DNA of 55,855 nucleotides, taken from assembly GCA_027485795.1 (NCBI GenBank), contig JAIXQK010000081.1:1-55855 (forward strand). The letters run 5' to 3'. The notes beneath the pieces were generated by a model. The model did no database searches, was not told the origin of the DNA, and saw only the letters and a list, made by a program, of their open reading frames with translations. The position numbers and the translations under genes are program-made. This document shows, one piece after another, positions 38,515 through 47,247 of this stretch. The DNA is from Oxalobacteraceae bacterium. GTDB lineage: Bacteria; Pseudomonadota; Gammaproteobacteria; Burkholderiales; Burkholderiaceae_D. Within the stretch, counting starts at the first letter, position 1; each line of letters begins with the position of its first letter.

Positions 38515-40775
38515 GCGCCCGCCGTTGCTTGCTTAGTGTTGGGGGAGTAGCTAATCTGACGGAGTTTTCCGTAGCCGTAGTGTTTGCCGTAGCGGTAACC
38601 ACTCGCATCCTCGGCGAGGTCATTGAACACCATACCTTTGGCAGCAAGACCTGCGCGTGCGAGTCGTTTCAGTGCCTCGGCAACTTCACCTGGTAGGGTG
38701 CGCCCGGCACGCGCCGTCAGCAAGATAGCGCCGGCATGTGTGCCCAAGACGAGGCTATCGGCAACTGCTAATAGAGGAGCGGCATCAATCAGCACCAGAT
38801 CATACTGTGGTGCGAGTTGGCCCAACATGGTCGCTAGCTCTGGGCGCAGCAGTAACTCAGCCGGGTTCGGTGACAAGCTACCGGTCGCGATGAAATCAAG
38901 ATTTTCCAGCACAGAAGGGCGCAGTACTCGCTCAAGCTGCGTCCCATTCAGCAGGTCCGCCAAACCCATTGCGCGCTCGCTGTGAAAATAGCGATGGAGC
39001 TGTCCATCCCTCAAATCGCCGTCAATCAGCAGTACGCGCTTTCCGGAGGCCGCCATGATGGCCGCCAAATTCACCGATAAAAACGATTTTCCGATGCCTT
39101 CGGTCGGGCCGGTGATCAGAACAATATTATTGGCGCTTTGCTTCATGCAGAATTGCAGCGCGCTTCGTAAATTGCGTAAGCCTTCGACGGCCACGTCCAT
39201 ACTCGCGACTCGCGACAGCAGCGATAGTTTGGTCGGATCACGGCTAGTCGCCACCAATGTCTGCTGTATCTGACTATGCGGGATGCTGGCATAGATCGGC
39301 AGGCCGAACATGCGCTCAAGCTGCTCCGGGTCATCAACAGTGCGCCGAATTGAACGCCGCAAGAAGGCAAGCATCACACCAATGCAAATGCCGAGGAACA
39401 TCGCTACCGCAATAATGCGTGGGCGATTCGGTGTCACCGGTTGATCTGGCCGTTCAGGTGTATCAATCAAACGTACATTACTGGTCCGCGCAACCGTGAT
39501 CAGTTGCAGTTGCTGCGCCGAGGTGATGAGTGCAGTGTACAGCTCGCTATTAACCTTCACCTCGCGAGCCAGTCGCACCATCTCTTGCTCCAACAGCGGT
39601 AATTGCCGAAGCTGGGTTGCGGTATCGCGCAGCTCTTGTGCCAGCTCTCGCACTTGCTGGTCAATCGCGGTGACTGCGGGATGCGCTGCGGTATAGCGCG
39701 ACAGTAGCTCCGTTCGCTTTTGCTCAAGCTCGATTTTGCGTGTGCGCGCTGCAGAGGATCGTTGCAAGTTGAGCCTACCCTCTTCCCCAACGTCGACTGC
39801 TCCATGCGTATTGCGGAATGCGTTATAGCGCGCCTCAGCTTGCTCCAGCTGTTGCTTTACCTCGGGTAATCGCTGATTCAGATAGGCCAGCGAGCGATCA
39901 GCCTCCTCGGTACGACGCGCGCCATTTTGTGCAAGATACTCACGGCTGATCTCGGTCAGTAGCCGATAGACCTCTAAAGCGCCAGCACCCTTCAGCGTCG
40001 CTACGATCACACCGGATTGCTTGCCCACCTCTTGGACATCCAGTGCTTTTTGTACAGCTTCGATCGTTGCCATGCGTGAGCGACACACGAGTGAAAATCG
40101 TGTCCCTGGGACACCTGACAGCCTATCGATCCGTAGATCAAGCGGGCCATAGGCCGTAGTCTCGGTAAGACTTTGGCCGGTACGGCCCTCAATACTGATT
40201 CCGCTATCGTTATCACTCAGTTGGTAGCGACCGCCCCCCAATACACGCACGCTGAACGACCGGTTTTCAAGATACTCCGGCACATCGAATAGACCAACCT
40301 CGATACGCTCATCGCCCCAAGCGTAACCACCAAGACCCCGCAACGCGGGTAGGTATTCGGCAAGACCCACTGCTGCGATCAAACCACCGATAATGGGGAA
40401 ACGCTCTGGTCTTGCGGTGATATTCAAACCCAGCCGATCAATCGCGCGCGCAATCACGAGACGAGAGCGTATCAGCTCGACCTCTGCAGAGGCGGCAGTC
40501 TTGTAATCGATGATGGCACCTGCTTCGCCGAGAATATTTTTTGGATCGCGCTGTCCCTTCTCTTCGACCTGAACCATCAGGCTGGTCTCATAGACTGGCC
40601 GCGCGGTGAAGGCATACAGTGTGCCTAGCAAGGTCACGATCAGCGTCACCCAGCCGATCATCCAAGCATGGCGAAGCAAGACGTCAAGGTAAGCACGTAG
40701 CTCGGAGGTGTGATCATCCGACAAAATAAGGGGCTGCTCGCCCATATGGCTCAGCTGCAAAGGTGGTTGCGGCAT
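38511..40775 (-). CDS. Wzc-like polysaccharide co-polymerase with tyrosine kinase domain
   Basis: Inner-membrane chain-length regulator and autokinase. The 754 residues comprise a Wzz domain with TM1 near residue 35-55 and TM2 near 445-465, a periplasmic coiled-coil region between, and a cytoplasmic BY-kinase domain with Walker A GPTEGIGKS, Walker A' VLLIDGDLRDG and Walker B YDLVLIDAAP. The C-terminal tail holds a tyrosine cluster (GYRYGKHYGYGK, then SYSP) for autophosphorylation. It lies 40 nt after the wza-like gene and overlaps the next by 4 nt. Confidence 0.93.
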   Translation of the reverse strand: MPQPPLQLSHMGEQPLILSDDHTSELRAYLDVLLRHAWMIGWVTLIVTLLGTLYAFTARPVYETSLMVQVEEKGQRDPKNILGEAGAIIDYKTAASAEVELIRSRLVIARAIDRLGLNITARPERFPIIGGLIAAVGLAEYLPALRGLGGYAWGDERIEVGLFDVPEYLENRSFSVRVLGGGRYQLSDNDSGISIEGRTGQSLTETTAYGPLDLRIDRLSGVPGTRFSLVCRSRMATIEAVQKALDVQEVGKQSGVIVATLKGAGALEVYRLLTEISREYLAQNGARRTEEADRSLAYLNQRLPEVKQQLEQAEARYNAFRNTHGAVDVGEEGRLNLQRSSAARTRKIELEQKRTELLSRYTAAHPAVTAIDQQVRELAQELRDTATQLRQLPLLEQEMVRLAREVKVNSELYTALITSAQQLQLITVARTSNVRLIDTPERPDQPVTPNRPRIIAVAMFLGICIGVMLAFLRRSIRRTVDDPEQLERMFGLPIYASIPHSQIQQTLVATSRDPTKLSLLSRVASMDVAVEGLRNLRSALQFCMKQSANNIVLITGPTEGIGKSFLSVNLAAIMAASGKRVLLIDGDLRDGQLHRYFHSERAMGLADLLNGTQLERVLRPSVLENLDFIATGSLSPNPAELLLRPELATMLGQLAPQYDLVLIDAAPLLAVADSLVLGTHAGAILLTARAGRTLPGEVAEALKRLARAGLAAKGMVFNDLAEDASGYRYGKHYGYGKLRQISYSPNTKQATAGA

Positions 40776-40815
40776 TCGATCAGTTTCCGAGGGGTGAGTC
40801 GAGAAAGCGTAACAA

Positions 40816-41958
40816 TCAACGTCCGGGCGCCGGCGTAGTGGCGATGACCGCAGTCGGTAGCGAACCAGGGATCATCGCGCTGACCGTACGACTCCAGTTA
40901 GTAAGTGCGGTCGCGGCGACATACACCACATCCTTGGGCTGTAACTCGAATCCCTCGGCAACGGCTAATGCGCCGGGAGCATTAGCATCTAGTTGGTACA
41001 CGCGTGATGAACCGACCGAGCGCCTCACGACGTACACCTTGCGCGCATCACCCGTCACTGGATTGATACCCCCGGCTTCGCCTAAAGCCTCATTCAGTGT
41101 GAGTCGCCCGTTGCGCATCGGTAGCGCACGGGGTGAGCTGACTTCGCCAGACAGAAAAACCTTGTTATCGTCGCGCGACATGACCCGTACCAGATCGCCA
41201 TTGGCCAGCATGATCAATGCAGGATTAACGCCGCGTTGTACCAGCTGCGGCAAATTGATGGCATACGTCTTTTGTTCGCGGGTGAGAAGAATTCGGCTCT
41301 GATCTGCTAATGGATTCATGCCGCCGGCGCGATTGATAGCCTCGGTCAGTGTCATCGGCATGTCGTTGATGGGCTGCACGCCGGGCAACTTGATCTCGCC
41401 GTCGACGTAGATACGCTGACTACGGTAGTGCTGGACTTTGAGCGTGACCTTGGGATCACGCAAGTAGGTCGCGAGTCGTTTGCTCAGTAATGCATGAACT
41501 TCGCTCGGTGTCAGACCAGCGACCTTTATCCGGCCCGCATAGGGAAAATCCAGCATGCCGTTCTGATCGATCTCGAAGCCGGAGCCGGGTTGCATCGGGC
41601 TGGCCGCAACACCAATCGCGCCCATACCTGCAGCGGGCAAAGGTGGCAGCATGGTCGCCGATAACTCAGGGTGATCCCAGACAACGATGCTGAGTACATC
41701 TCCCGCACCAACCCGATACGGCTGTGCAGGCTTCATCAGCACGCTGACATCTTCCAGTGCACGCTGCTCGCGCGCCTGCTGCTCCGACTTGACCAAGGCA
41801 GGCGTGATCAATTCGATCGCAGGATTCACTTCCTTGGCTTCGTCACCTTCAACGACAGTCGCCTTGGAAAATTGTATGCCGGGCGCCATCGACGAACACC
41901 CTGCAATACAGAGCACGAGAGAAATCGCAACAACGCTTATCAGGTCACACCTTCGCAT
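40816..41958 (-). CDS. Polysaccharide export outer-membrane lipoprotein, Wza-like
   Basis: Forms the outer-membrane export channel. The 380-residue protein has a lipoprotein signal (lipobox IAGC, Cys21), the poly-export domain starting with YRVGAGDVLSIVVWDHPEL, then two SLBB domains (IYVDGEIKLPGVQ and VFLSGEVSSPRAL) and a C-terminal helix with SRTVSAMIPGS. ATG 41958 follows GGGGAG at 5 nt, and this ribosome-binding site is inside a perfect hairpin. First gene of the minus-strand polysaccharide operon. Confidence 0.93.
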   Translation of the reverse strand: MRRCDLISVVAISLVLCIAGCSSMAPGIQFSKATVVEGDEAKEVNPAIELITPALVKSEQQAREQRALEDVSVLMKPAQPYRVGAGDVLSIVVWDHPELSATMLPPLPAAGMGAIGVAASPMQPGSGFEIDQNGMLDFPYAGRIKVAGLTPSEVHALLSKRLATYLRDPKVTLKVQHYRSQRIYVDGEIKLPGVQPINDMPMTLTEAINRAGGMNPLADQSRILLTREQKTYAINLPQLVQRGVNPALIMLANGDLVRVMSRDDNKVFLSGEVSSPRALPMRNGRLTLNEALGEAGGINPVTGDARKVYVVRRSVGSSRVYQLDANAPGALAVAEGFELQPKDVVYVAATALTNWSRTVSAMIPGSLPTAVIATTPAPGR

Positions 41959-41963
41959 CAACA

Positions 41964-41989
41964 CTCCCCACGAACGCTAACGTGGGGAG
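41964..41989 (-). promoter_or_regulatory. Hairpin covering the wza-like ribosome-binding site
   Basis: CTCCCCACG and CGTGGGGAG form a perfect 9-bp stem with an 8-nt loop. On the minus strand the 3' arm ends in GGGGAG, the Shine-Dalgarno sequence 5 nt before the ATG. A second copy of CCCCACGTA (minus strand, near 41994-42002) lies just upstream and could pair with the same 3' arm. The layout suggests control of translation or an alternative-pairing switch; function is inferred. Confidence 0.55.
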
Positions 41990-42028
41990 GACTCTACGTG
42001 GGGTAAGCCCTCTGATGCTTGACGGTAC

Positions 42029-44548
42029 TCAGCCTTCTCGCAGGGTGAGTATGGGCGGCCTCGACAGCACGCGATGTAATCCGAACCAGCCACCTGCCAA
42101 GGCGCTGGCCACACCCAAGGCCAGCCCCACAAGGAGTACCGTCGGCCGGAAAATCCATTCCACATCAAGCACCTGATACGCCAGTACCCAACCGACTGCA
42201 GTAGCACCGATCGCCGCCAGCAAGCCTGCACTGCCACCCACCAGAACGCACTCAACCCATTGCGCATTCGAAAGCTGCGCACGGGTCGCTCCGAGTGCGC
42301 GTAGCAAAGCTGATTCATGCGCACGTTCATGCTGTGACACCAGCATCGCTGCCGCAAGCACCATCACCCCTGCCGCAAGCGTGAACAAAAACAAGAACTC
42401 GACTGCGCTCACCACCTGACTAATCACCTGCTGTACCTGCACCACCATGCTACCGACATCAACAATCGTCAAGTTAGGGTAATCCCGTACCAGTTGATTC
42501 ACCAACGCTTGCTTCGACGGTGGCAAGTAGAACGCAGTAATCGAGGTACTGGGCAGGGCAGCGCCCGCGGCCGGATCAAGGATGACAAAGAAATTGACCC
42601 GCATCGATCCCCAGTCCAGTTTGCGAATACTGGTAATCGTCGTCTCAACCGGCACGCCGGCAACATCGAAACGCAAGCGATCGCCCAGCTTCAAGCCGAG
42701 TGTCTTCGCAATACCCTGCTCAACCGAAGACTCACGCTGCGCCGACGCATCAAACCAACGTCCCTGCACAATCGTATTCGCGGGCGGTAGCGATGGCATC
42801 GTCGACAAATTGAACTCACGCTCTATCAGTCGCTGCGCACGCTCTTCTGTGAAACTTTGCGGACCGATGACCGTATCATTGCGTTGAATCAGCCGACCTC
42901 GAATCATGGGATAAAGCTGAACATCGCCCATCCCATTGGCGTGCAAAATTTCTTCAATCGGCGCTCGCTGCTCGGGTTGTATGTTGATGATGAAATGATT
43001 GGGCGTATCCGGCGGTGCTGATTGCTGCCACGCGGAGAGCAAGTCATGGCGCGTCACCGTGAGTAGGAGTAGCGCCATCAAGCCAAGCGCCAGCGATACG
43101 ATCTGCAGCACGCTTGCCGCGGGGCGGCGCCGCAATGAATCCAGCGCAAAGCGCCAGGCAGGTGCATCCAGCGATGTCCGAGTCAAGCGCAGTACACGCA
43201 ATAGCGCCCACGCACAACCGGCGAACAGCACGAGTGCTGCAGCAAAACCACCCGCAGTCCACAGCCCCAATTTCAGCTCACCGGTTTGCCACAGTAGTAG
43301 TGTTACAAAGCACACCAGCGCAATCAGGTAACCTGCCAGCGTAAATGGCTGTGGCACCGGTTGTTCGCGACGGATCACGCGGTTATGCGGTACGTTTCGT
43401 AATTGCAGGACCGGCGGTAGCGCAAACCCAAGTAACAAAAGCAAACCCGTCAGTACGCCTTGCAACAAGGGCAGCCAACCCGGTGCCGGAAGGGCAACTT
43501 GCATCAGTGAGCCCAACCACTGCAACAACAAGAAATGGGCGCCGAATCCGGCCATCGCACCGATCACGCCACCCGCCAGACCAATCAGTAAAAATTCGAT
43601 CAAGTAGATCTGCGTGACCTCATTTTGCTGAAGCCCGAGGCAACGCAGCATCGCTACACCATCCAGATGACGCTGCATGAAGCGTCGTGCCGCCAGCGCA
43701 ATCGCCAGCGCCGCCAACATAGCCGTCAACAGACTCACCAGCGCAAGAAATTGACGTGCCCGATCTAGCGTGGCCCGCATCTCGGGCCGCCCCGCGTCAA
43801 GCGCCTCCAGCTGAACACCGCGCGTGTCAGTGGTCTTGATCTGATCTTCCAGCCACAGCCGGTACGAGCGTACCTTGTCCGGGTCACCCGCTACTTGCAA
43901 ACGATAGGTGATCCGCGAACCGGGTTGCAGCAAGCCGGTTACCTCTAAATCTTCAAGAGCGATCATGACGCGAGGCGCGAAGCTCATGAACCCTGCGCCG
44001 CGGTCCTGCTCCAACAAAATCGTCGCCGAAATCCGGAAGCTGCCCTCGCCCAGTTTCAGTGTCGCACCCTGAGTAATCTGCCGTGAGGCCAAAAAACTCG
44101 CGTCTACCCAGACCTCGCCACGCTTAGGCGCGCCACGCGCGGTATCGGTTGTTCCGGCGCGCTCCAGTTGCAAGTTGCCGCGTAAGGGGTAGTCCGATGA
44201 CACTGCTTTTACCGCCACCAATCGCGTATCGACCTGCTCGCCATCCCCTGTGCTGGCCATACTCGGGAAGGTCACGGTGTCTGCGAGCGATAGCGAAAGA
44301 CGCTGGGCTTCAGTGCGCCATGCCTGATTCAATGGATAGTCGCTGCGTACCAACAGGTCAGCGCCCAGCAACTGCGCGGCATCACGGCTAAGCGCACGAT
44401 TCATGCGATCCACGAAAAACCCGACTGCCGACGATGCAGCAACGGCAATCACCAGTGCCAGCAACAAAAAACGCAATTCACCAGCGCGCCAGTCACGGCG
44501 GGTCATACGCACAGCATGGGCAAAAATCAGGGCGGTGTTGCGAATCAT
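42029..44548 (-). CDS. FtsX-family ABC transporter permease (YbbP-like)
   Basis: An 839-residue inner-membrane protein with two FtsX/MacB-like cores. N-terminal TM (LLLALVIAVAASSAVGFF), a large periplasmic domain, then TM groups near residues 255-380 and 390-490, a second periplasmic domain, and C-terminal helices ending in VLSRPPILTLREG. It fits the YbbP/AttF-like permease class, which usually works with a YbbA-like ATPase, but no ATPase gene is adjacent here. ATG 44548 follows GGAG. The gene lies head-to-tail with wza, but unrelated in function. Confidence 0.87.
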   Translation of the reverse strand: MIRNTALIFAHAVRMTRRDWRAGELRFLLLALVIAVAASSAVGFFVDRMNRALSRDAAQLLGADLLVRSDYPLNQAWRTEAQRLSLSLADTVTFPSMASTGDGEQVDTRLVAVKAVSSDYPLRGNLQLERAGTTDTARGAPKRGEVWVDASFLASRQITQGATLKLGEGSFRISATILLEQDRGAGFMSFAPRVMIALEDLEVTGLLQPGSRITYRLQVAGDPDKVRSYRLWLEDQIKTTDTRGVQLEALDAGRPEMRATLDRARQFLALVSLLTAMLAALAIALAARRFMQRHLDGVAMLRCLGLQQNEVTQIYLIEFLLIGLAGGVIGAMAGFGAHFLLLQWLGSLMQVALPAPGWLPLLQGVLTGLLLLLGFALPPVLQLRNVPHNRVIRREQPVPQPFTLAGYLIALVCFVTLLLWQTGELKLGLWTAGGFAAALVLFAGCAWALLRVLRLTRTSLDAPAWRFALDSLRRRPAASVLQIVSLALGLMALLLLTVTRHDLLSAWQQSAPPDTPNHFIINIQPEQRAPIEEILHANGMGDVQLYPMIRGRLIQRNDTVIGPQSFTEERAQRLIEREFNLSTMPSLPPANTIVQGRWFDASAQRESSVEQGIAKTLGLKLGDRLRFDVAGVPVETTITSIRKLDWGSMRVNFFVILDPAAGAALPSTSITAFYLPPSKQALVNQLVRDYPNLTIVDVGSMVVQVQQVISQVVSAVEFLFLFTLAAGVMVLAAAMLVSQHERAHESALLRALGATRAQLSNAQWVECVLVGGSAGLLAAIGATAVGWVLAYQVLDVEWIFRPTVLLVGLALGVASALAGGWFGLHRVLSRPPILTLREG

Positions 44549-44564
44549 CCAAATCTCCAAAAAT

Positions 44565-44589
44565 CACGCCCGCGTACTACGCGGGCGTG
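44565..44589 (-). terminator. Terminator after the DksA-like gene
   Basis: CACGCCCGCG-TACTA-CGCGGGCGTG on the plus strand is a perfect 10-bp stem; on the minus strand it is followed by ATTTTTGG. It stands between the DksA-like gene and the ribosome-binding site of the permease gene, so it could end the first or attenuate the second. Confidence 0.8.
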
Positions 44590-44613
44590 TGGATGATACC
44601 CCTGCTGGCAAAA

Positions 44614-45006
44614 CTACATCGTGGCGCCGCGTCTCCCACCCTGGTAGGTATGCTCGAAATTCTGCTGGCAGCGCGCGCAACGTTCGGAAGTAGGCATCAC
44701 CAGCAGTCGCTCAAACGGTATCGGGTAGCCACAGCTGACGCACTCACCGTAGCGACCGCTTCGCAGGCGCTGACGGGCCTGCTCGACGGCGCGAAGTTCA
44801 TGCAGATCGCGTGTTACTGATGCATTACCGAGATCGACCGACAGGTCAGCAAACGATAAGTCTCCCGGATCGGGTGACTCACCCGCGACTTGCGCGAAGT
44901 CTTCTTGCTGAATCATCTCTCGGTGAATATCCTCACGTAGTGCCTTTTCACGCTGCGCCAGAATCTCTTCAAGTTGCGCCCTGTGGCGTCCGCTGAGCTG
45001 CTCCAT
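44614..45006 (-). CDS. TraR/DksA-family zinc-finger protein
   Basis: A 130-residue protein with an N-terminal coiled coil (about residues 5-80) and a C-terminal four-cysteine zinc finger, Cys89-x2-Cys92 and Cys110-x2-Cys113. It lacks a clear DxxDxA tip motif of canonical DksA, reading DLSFADLSVD there. Relatives bind RNA polymerase near the secondary channel; this is a short paralogue rather than the main DksA. GGGAGG lies just before ATG 45006. Confidence 0.85.
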   Translation of the reverse strand: MEQLSGRHRAQLEEILAQREKALREDIHREMIQQEDFAQVAGESPDPGDLSFADLSVDLGNASVTRDLHELRAVEQARQRLRSGRYGECVSCGYPIPFERLLVMPTSERCARCQQNFEHTYQGGRRGATM

Positions 45007-45376
45007 GGTGACCTCCCGTTGGCAAGAGAATTCAGTACTGAAATACGGTCGGTAGATTCTGTGCCTTTGTAGATCACCTTACTTGATTCAACGCAAACCG
45101 ATGGGTGTGCTTGAATCATCCTGTGGTATTTCCCACCTCATGCTGAGTAAGCTACCCATTACCTCAAAGCCAACATCCCGCTAGCGAAGCGGTGTAACCA
45201 ATTCGATCAGCGATCGTCTGGTCGCTCATGAGAATTCGCGAGGAAAGCGACTGACTCATTTTCATGCATGTTGCCGCGCCATTGACTTGTCTCAATCGGA
45301 CTACGCTGTATTTCGGAGGGATTCCCGCTAGACTCTTTTCTCCTTTTTAACACCCCTATTTTTTTTGAACTTAAGG
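45007..45376. other. Intergenic region upstream of a small hypothetical gene
   Basis: About 370 nt with no supported gene. A minus-strand frame 45207-45485 exists but lacks a ribosome-binding site and recognisable sequence. The stretch TTTTTAACACCCCTATTTTTTTT near 45346-45366 is T-rich and could hold part of a promoter for the plus-strand gene that follows, or for the DksA-like gene on the other strand. Confidence 0.35.
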
Positions 45377-45391
45377 ATGACGAGTGCGACC

Positions 45392-45685
45392 ATGCAAACC
45401 AATTGCCTTTCAGATCCCACACCAACTTCTGAAATTCTGATGGATACTTTTCTGCATTCATCTGCCCGAACGGGTGATAGCGCACGCGAAGTCTGGCTAT
45501 CGCGTCAGGTGATGCTGAGTCTGGTTCGTTTGGTGCGTACCGAGCAACTACTCGCGATCCGCCGTTCGGTTAACCGGCTCGTCCCAAGCAATCTTTTGGT
45601 GAGCCCCATACGAGGTACACGTGGGCGACGCGGTATGGGCGGGTATCCCGGTCAGACGCAATTCGTTTTTGACAGCGATGAATGA
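45392..45685 (+). CDS. Small hypothetical protein
   Basis: A possible 97-residue protein, not recognised. The middle (REVWLSRQVMLSLVRLVRTEQLLAIRRSVNRLV) looks helical and basic; the C-terminus is Gly/Arg-rich (RGTRGRRGMGGYPG). ATG 45392 or 45377 could start it; AAGG lies before the latter but too close. No signal peptide. It converges with the J-domain gene, 30 nt apart. Its reality is uncertain. Confidence 0.4.
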   Translation: MQTNCLSDPTPTSEILMDTFLHSSARTGDSAREVWLSRQVMLSLVRLVRTEQLLAIRRSVNRLVPSNLLVSPIRGTRGRRGMGGYPGQTQFVFDSDE

Positions 45686-45715
45686 GCTTGGTCACATCGC
45701 TCGATGAGGTGTTTT

Positions 45716-46153
45716 CTAAGACTGGAATAGCAACACCAGCATGATACCCATCATACCTATCGATGCCCACAAGGCAATGGTGATCACTGGTCGGTTTGGC
45801 TGATCGGTGAGTTCCTGCCAGACCTGAAAAAATGACTGGCTGGCGCTACCAGCCGAAGGACGCCGACGCCGCTCGCGTCCATTCCAGATTTTCTCAGGCG
45901 ACTGCGAGGTAGTGCGGATGTCTTGCGCCTCGCGCTTGGCAATCCACGCATCATGATGTGAGCGTCGGGAGGGATCGGAAAGTGTCGCGTACGCTTCGTT
46001 GATAAGCTGGAAGGTCTGGGTTGCTTTCTCACTGCCACCATGCCGGTCCGGATGAAACTTATGGCACAGCGTCTTGTAAGCCGCACGAATAACTTCGGGT
46101 GGCGCATCCCGTGCAACCTTCAAGTTGTCATAGTGTGTGTGTAACTTGCCCAT
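45716..46153 (-). CDS. J-domain protein with C-terminal membrane anchor
   Basis: A 145-residue protein with an N-terminal J-domain (about residues 5-70) containing His34-Pro35-Asp36, needed to stimulate DnaK. A basic linker (GRERRRRPSAGS) and one hydrophobic helix near the C-terminus (PVITIALWASIGMMGIMLVLLF, about 122-143) follow. The layout suggests a membrane-attached co-chaperone. The start at 46153 or 46162 is uncertain. Confidence 0.85.
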   Translation of the reverse strand: MGKLHTHYDNLKVARDAPPEVIRAAYKTLCHKFHPDRHGGSEKATQTFQLINEAYATLSDPSRRSHHDAWIAKREAQDIRTTSQSPEKIWNGRERRRRPSAGSASQSFFQVWQELTDQPNRPVITIALWASIGMMGIMLVLLFQS

Positions 46154-46318
46154 ATTTATCATTCAATCAATGCTTTTGCGCACATTAAGTGCGACCCTCA
46201 GACCCCTGCTTGAGCCGTATCAATTTTTCGTAGCTGGACTGCGCCTAGCATTCGAAAATTGGTTGAAACATCGTGCGCCAATGCGTATCAAATTCTGCAA
46301 GCCTCGGGGAGCATACAG

Positions 46319-46762
46319 ATGGCCAAGCAATGGGTGATCGTCGCCGACAGGACGAGAGCAAGAATTTTCGAGAACGATGGTAACTTGGACAAACTCAACG
46401 AGGTAGAAGATCTACTGAACCCTGAAGGCCGATTTTCTGATGCGGAGTTCCATCACGATGCTAGAGGTCGATTCTGTGGCAAAGGTAACAGTCAGCATTC
46501 TCATACTGCACAACCACGAGTCAGCAAGGCCGTACATGATGAGGAGAATTTTTCGCGTCAGCTTGCAGCGCTACTCGATCAAGGTTACGAGGCAAGCCGC
46601 TACGACAGCCTGGTGGTTGTAGCCCCTCCCGCTTTCTTAGGCATATTGCGCAAACAATTCTCGGATAAAGTCGGTAAACGGATCGTCAAACAATTCGACA
46701 GCGACATCTCAAGCTACGCAGCGCGCCAGATCAGCGAATACCTGAAACGCCATCTGCACTAA
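46319..46762 (+). CDS. Host-attachment family protein
   Basis: A 147-residue protein of the family annotated as required for attachment to host cells (AtsE-like; related to the eRF1-like baeRF fold). Seen: WVIVADRTRARIFEN at the start, DARGRFCGKG in the middle, then SLVVVAPPAFLGILRKQF and a C-terminal ISEYLKRHL. GGGGAG lies 8 nt before ATG 46319. The cellular role in free-living bacteria is not established. Confidence 0.8.
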   Translation: MAKQWVIVADRTRARIFENDGNLDKLNEVEDLLNPEGRFSDAEFHHDARGRFCGKGNSQHSHTAQPRVSKAVHDEENFSRQLAALLDQGYEASRYDSLVVVAPPAFLGILRKQFSDKVGKRIVKQFDSDISSYAARQISEYLKRHLH

Positions 46763-46813
46763 ACCCATTCAAGGAAATTTACCCTGACCCAGCGCGAGCT
46801 ATTGCGTGCCCAC

Positions 46814-47227
46814 TTAGCAGTCCCCTTTCTTACGGTGACCCGGTGGGCAACGGCCGTACCCAGGTGACTCTTCTCGATCAGGCTCGCGATGGCGGTCGCG
46901 GCCACGACGCTGATCATCCTGCCACCCGCCCTGCTGAAATTGCCATCCCTGCGGGCTCTGTATCCACTCAGGCTGTACGAAGACATAACCAACGCGTGCA
47001 CGCTCCCAACGCCCAGGTACCCAACGGTAATCATTGCCGTCCCACGCCCAGTAACCACGCACCCAAACATGCGCTGGCCGCGTTGGTGGCAAAGGCTCAT
47101 AGCGAGCTGGGGGCGGCGGCGTACCTCCCGAGGAAATCGTGATGCCCCATTGAATATTTGGCTCGGCTATTGCCGGACATAGTGTCGCGACGAGGATAAG
47201 GGTAATGGCGAATAAGCACCTTTTCAT
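46814..47227 (-). CDS. Secreted WXXGXW-repeat protein
   Basis: A 137-residue exported protein. Signal peptide MKRCLFAITLILVATLCPAIA; then repeats of the W-x-x-G-x-W type: VRGYWAWDGNDYRWVPGRW and WIQSPQGWQFQQGGW. The C-terminus is rich in Arg, Asp and Gly. The family is found in the periplasm or envelope of beta-proteobacteria; function unknown. GGAGG precedes ATG 47227. Confidence 0.82.
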   Translation of the reverse strand: MKRCLFAITLILVATLCPAIAEPNIQWGITISSGGTPPPPARYEPLPPTRPAHVWVRGYWAWDGNDYRWVPGRWERARVGYVFVQPEWIQSPQGWQFQQGGWQDDQRRGRDRHREPDREESPGYGRCPPGHRKKGDC

Positions 47228-47247
47228 GAAACCTCCAGACTTACTAC

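Noticed and set aside
45207-45485. A 92-codon minus-strand frame
   Set aside because: No ribosome-binding site, overlaps the small plus-strand hypothetical gene, and has no recognisable features.
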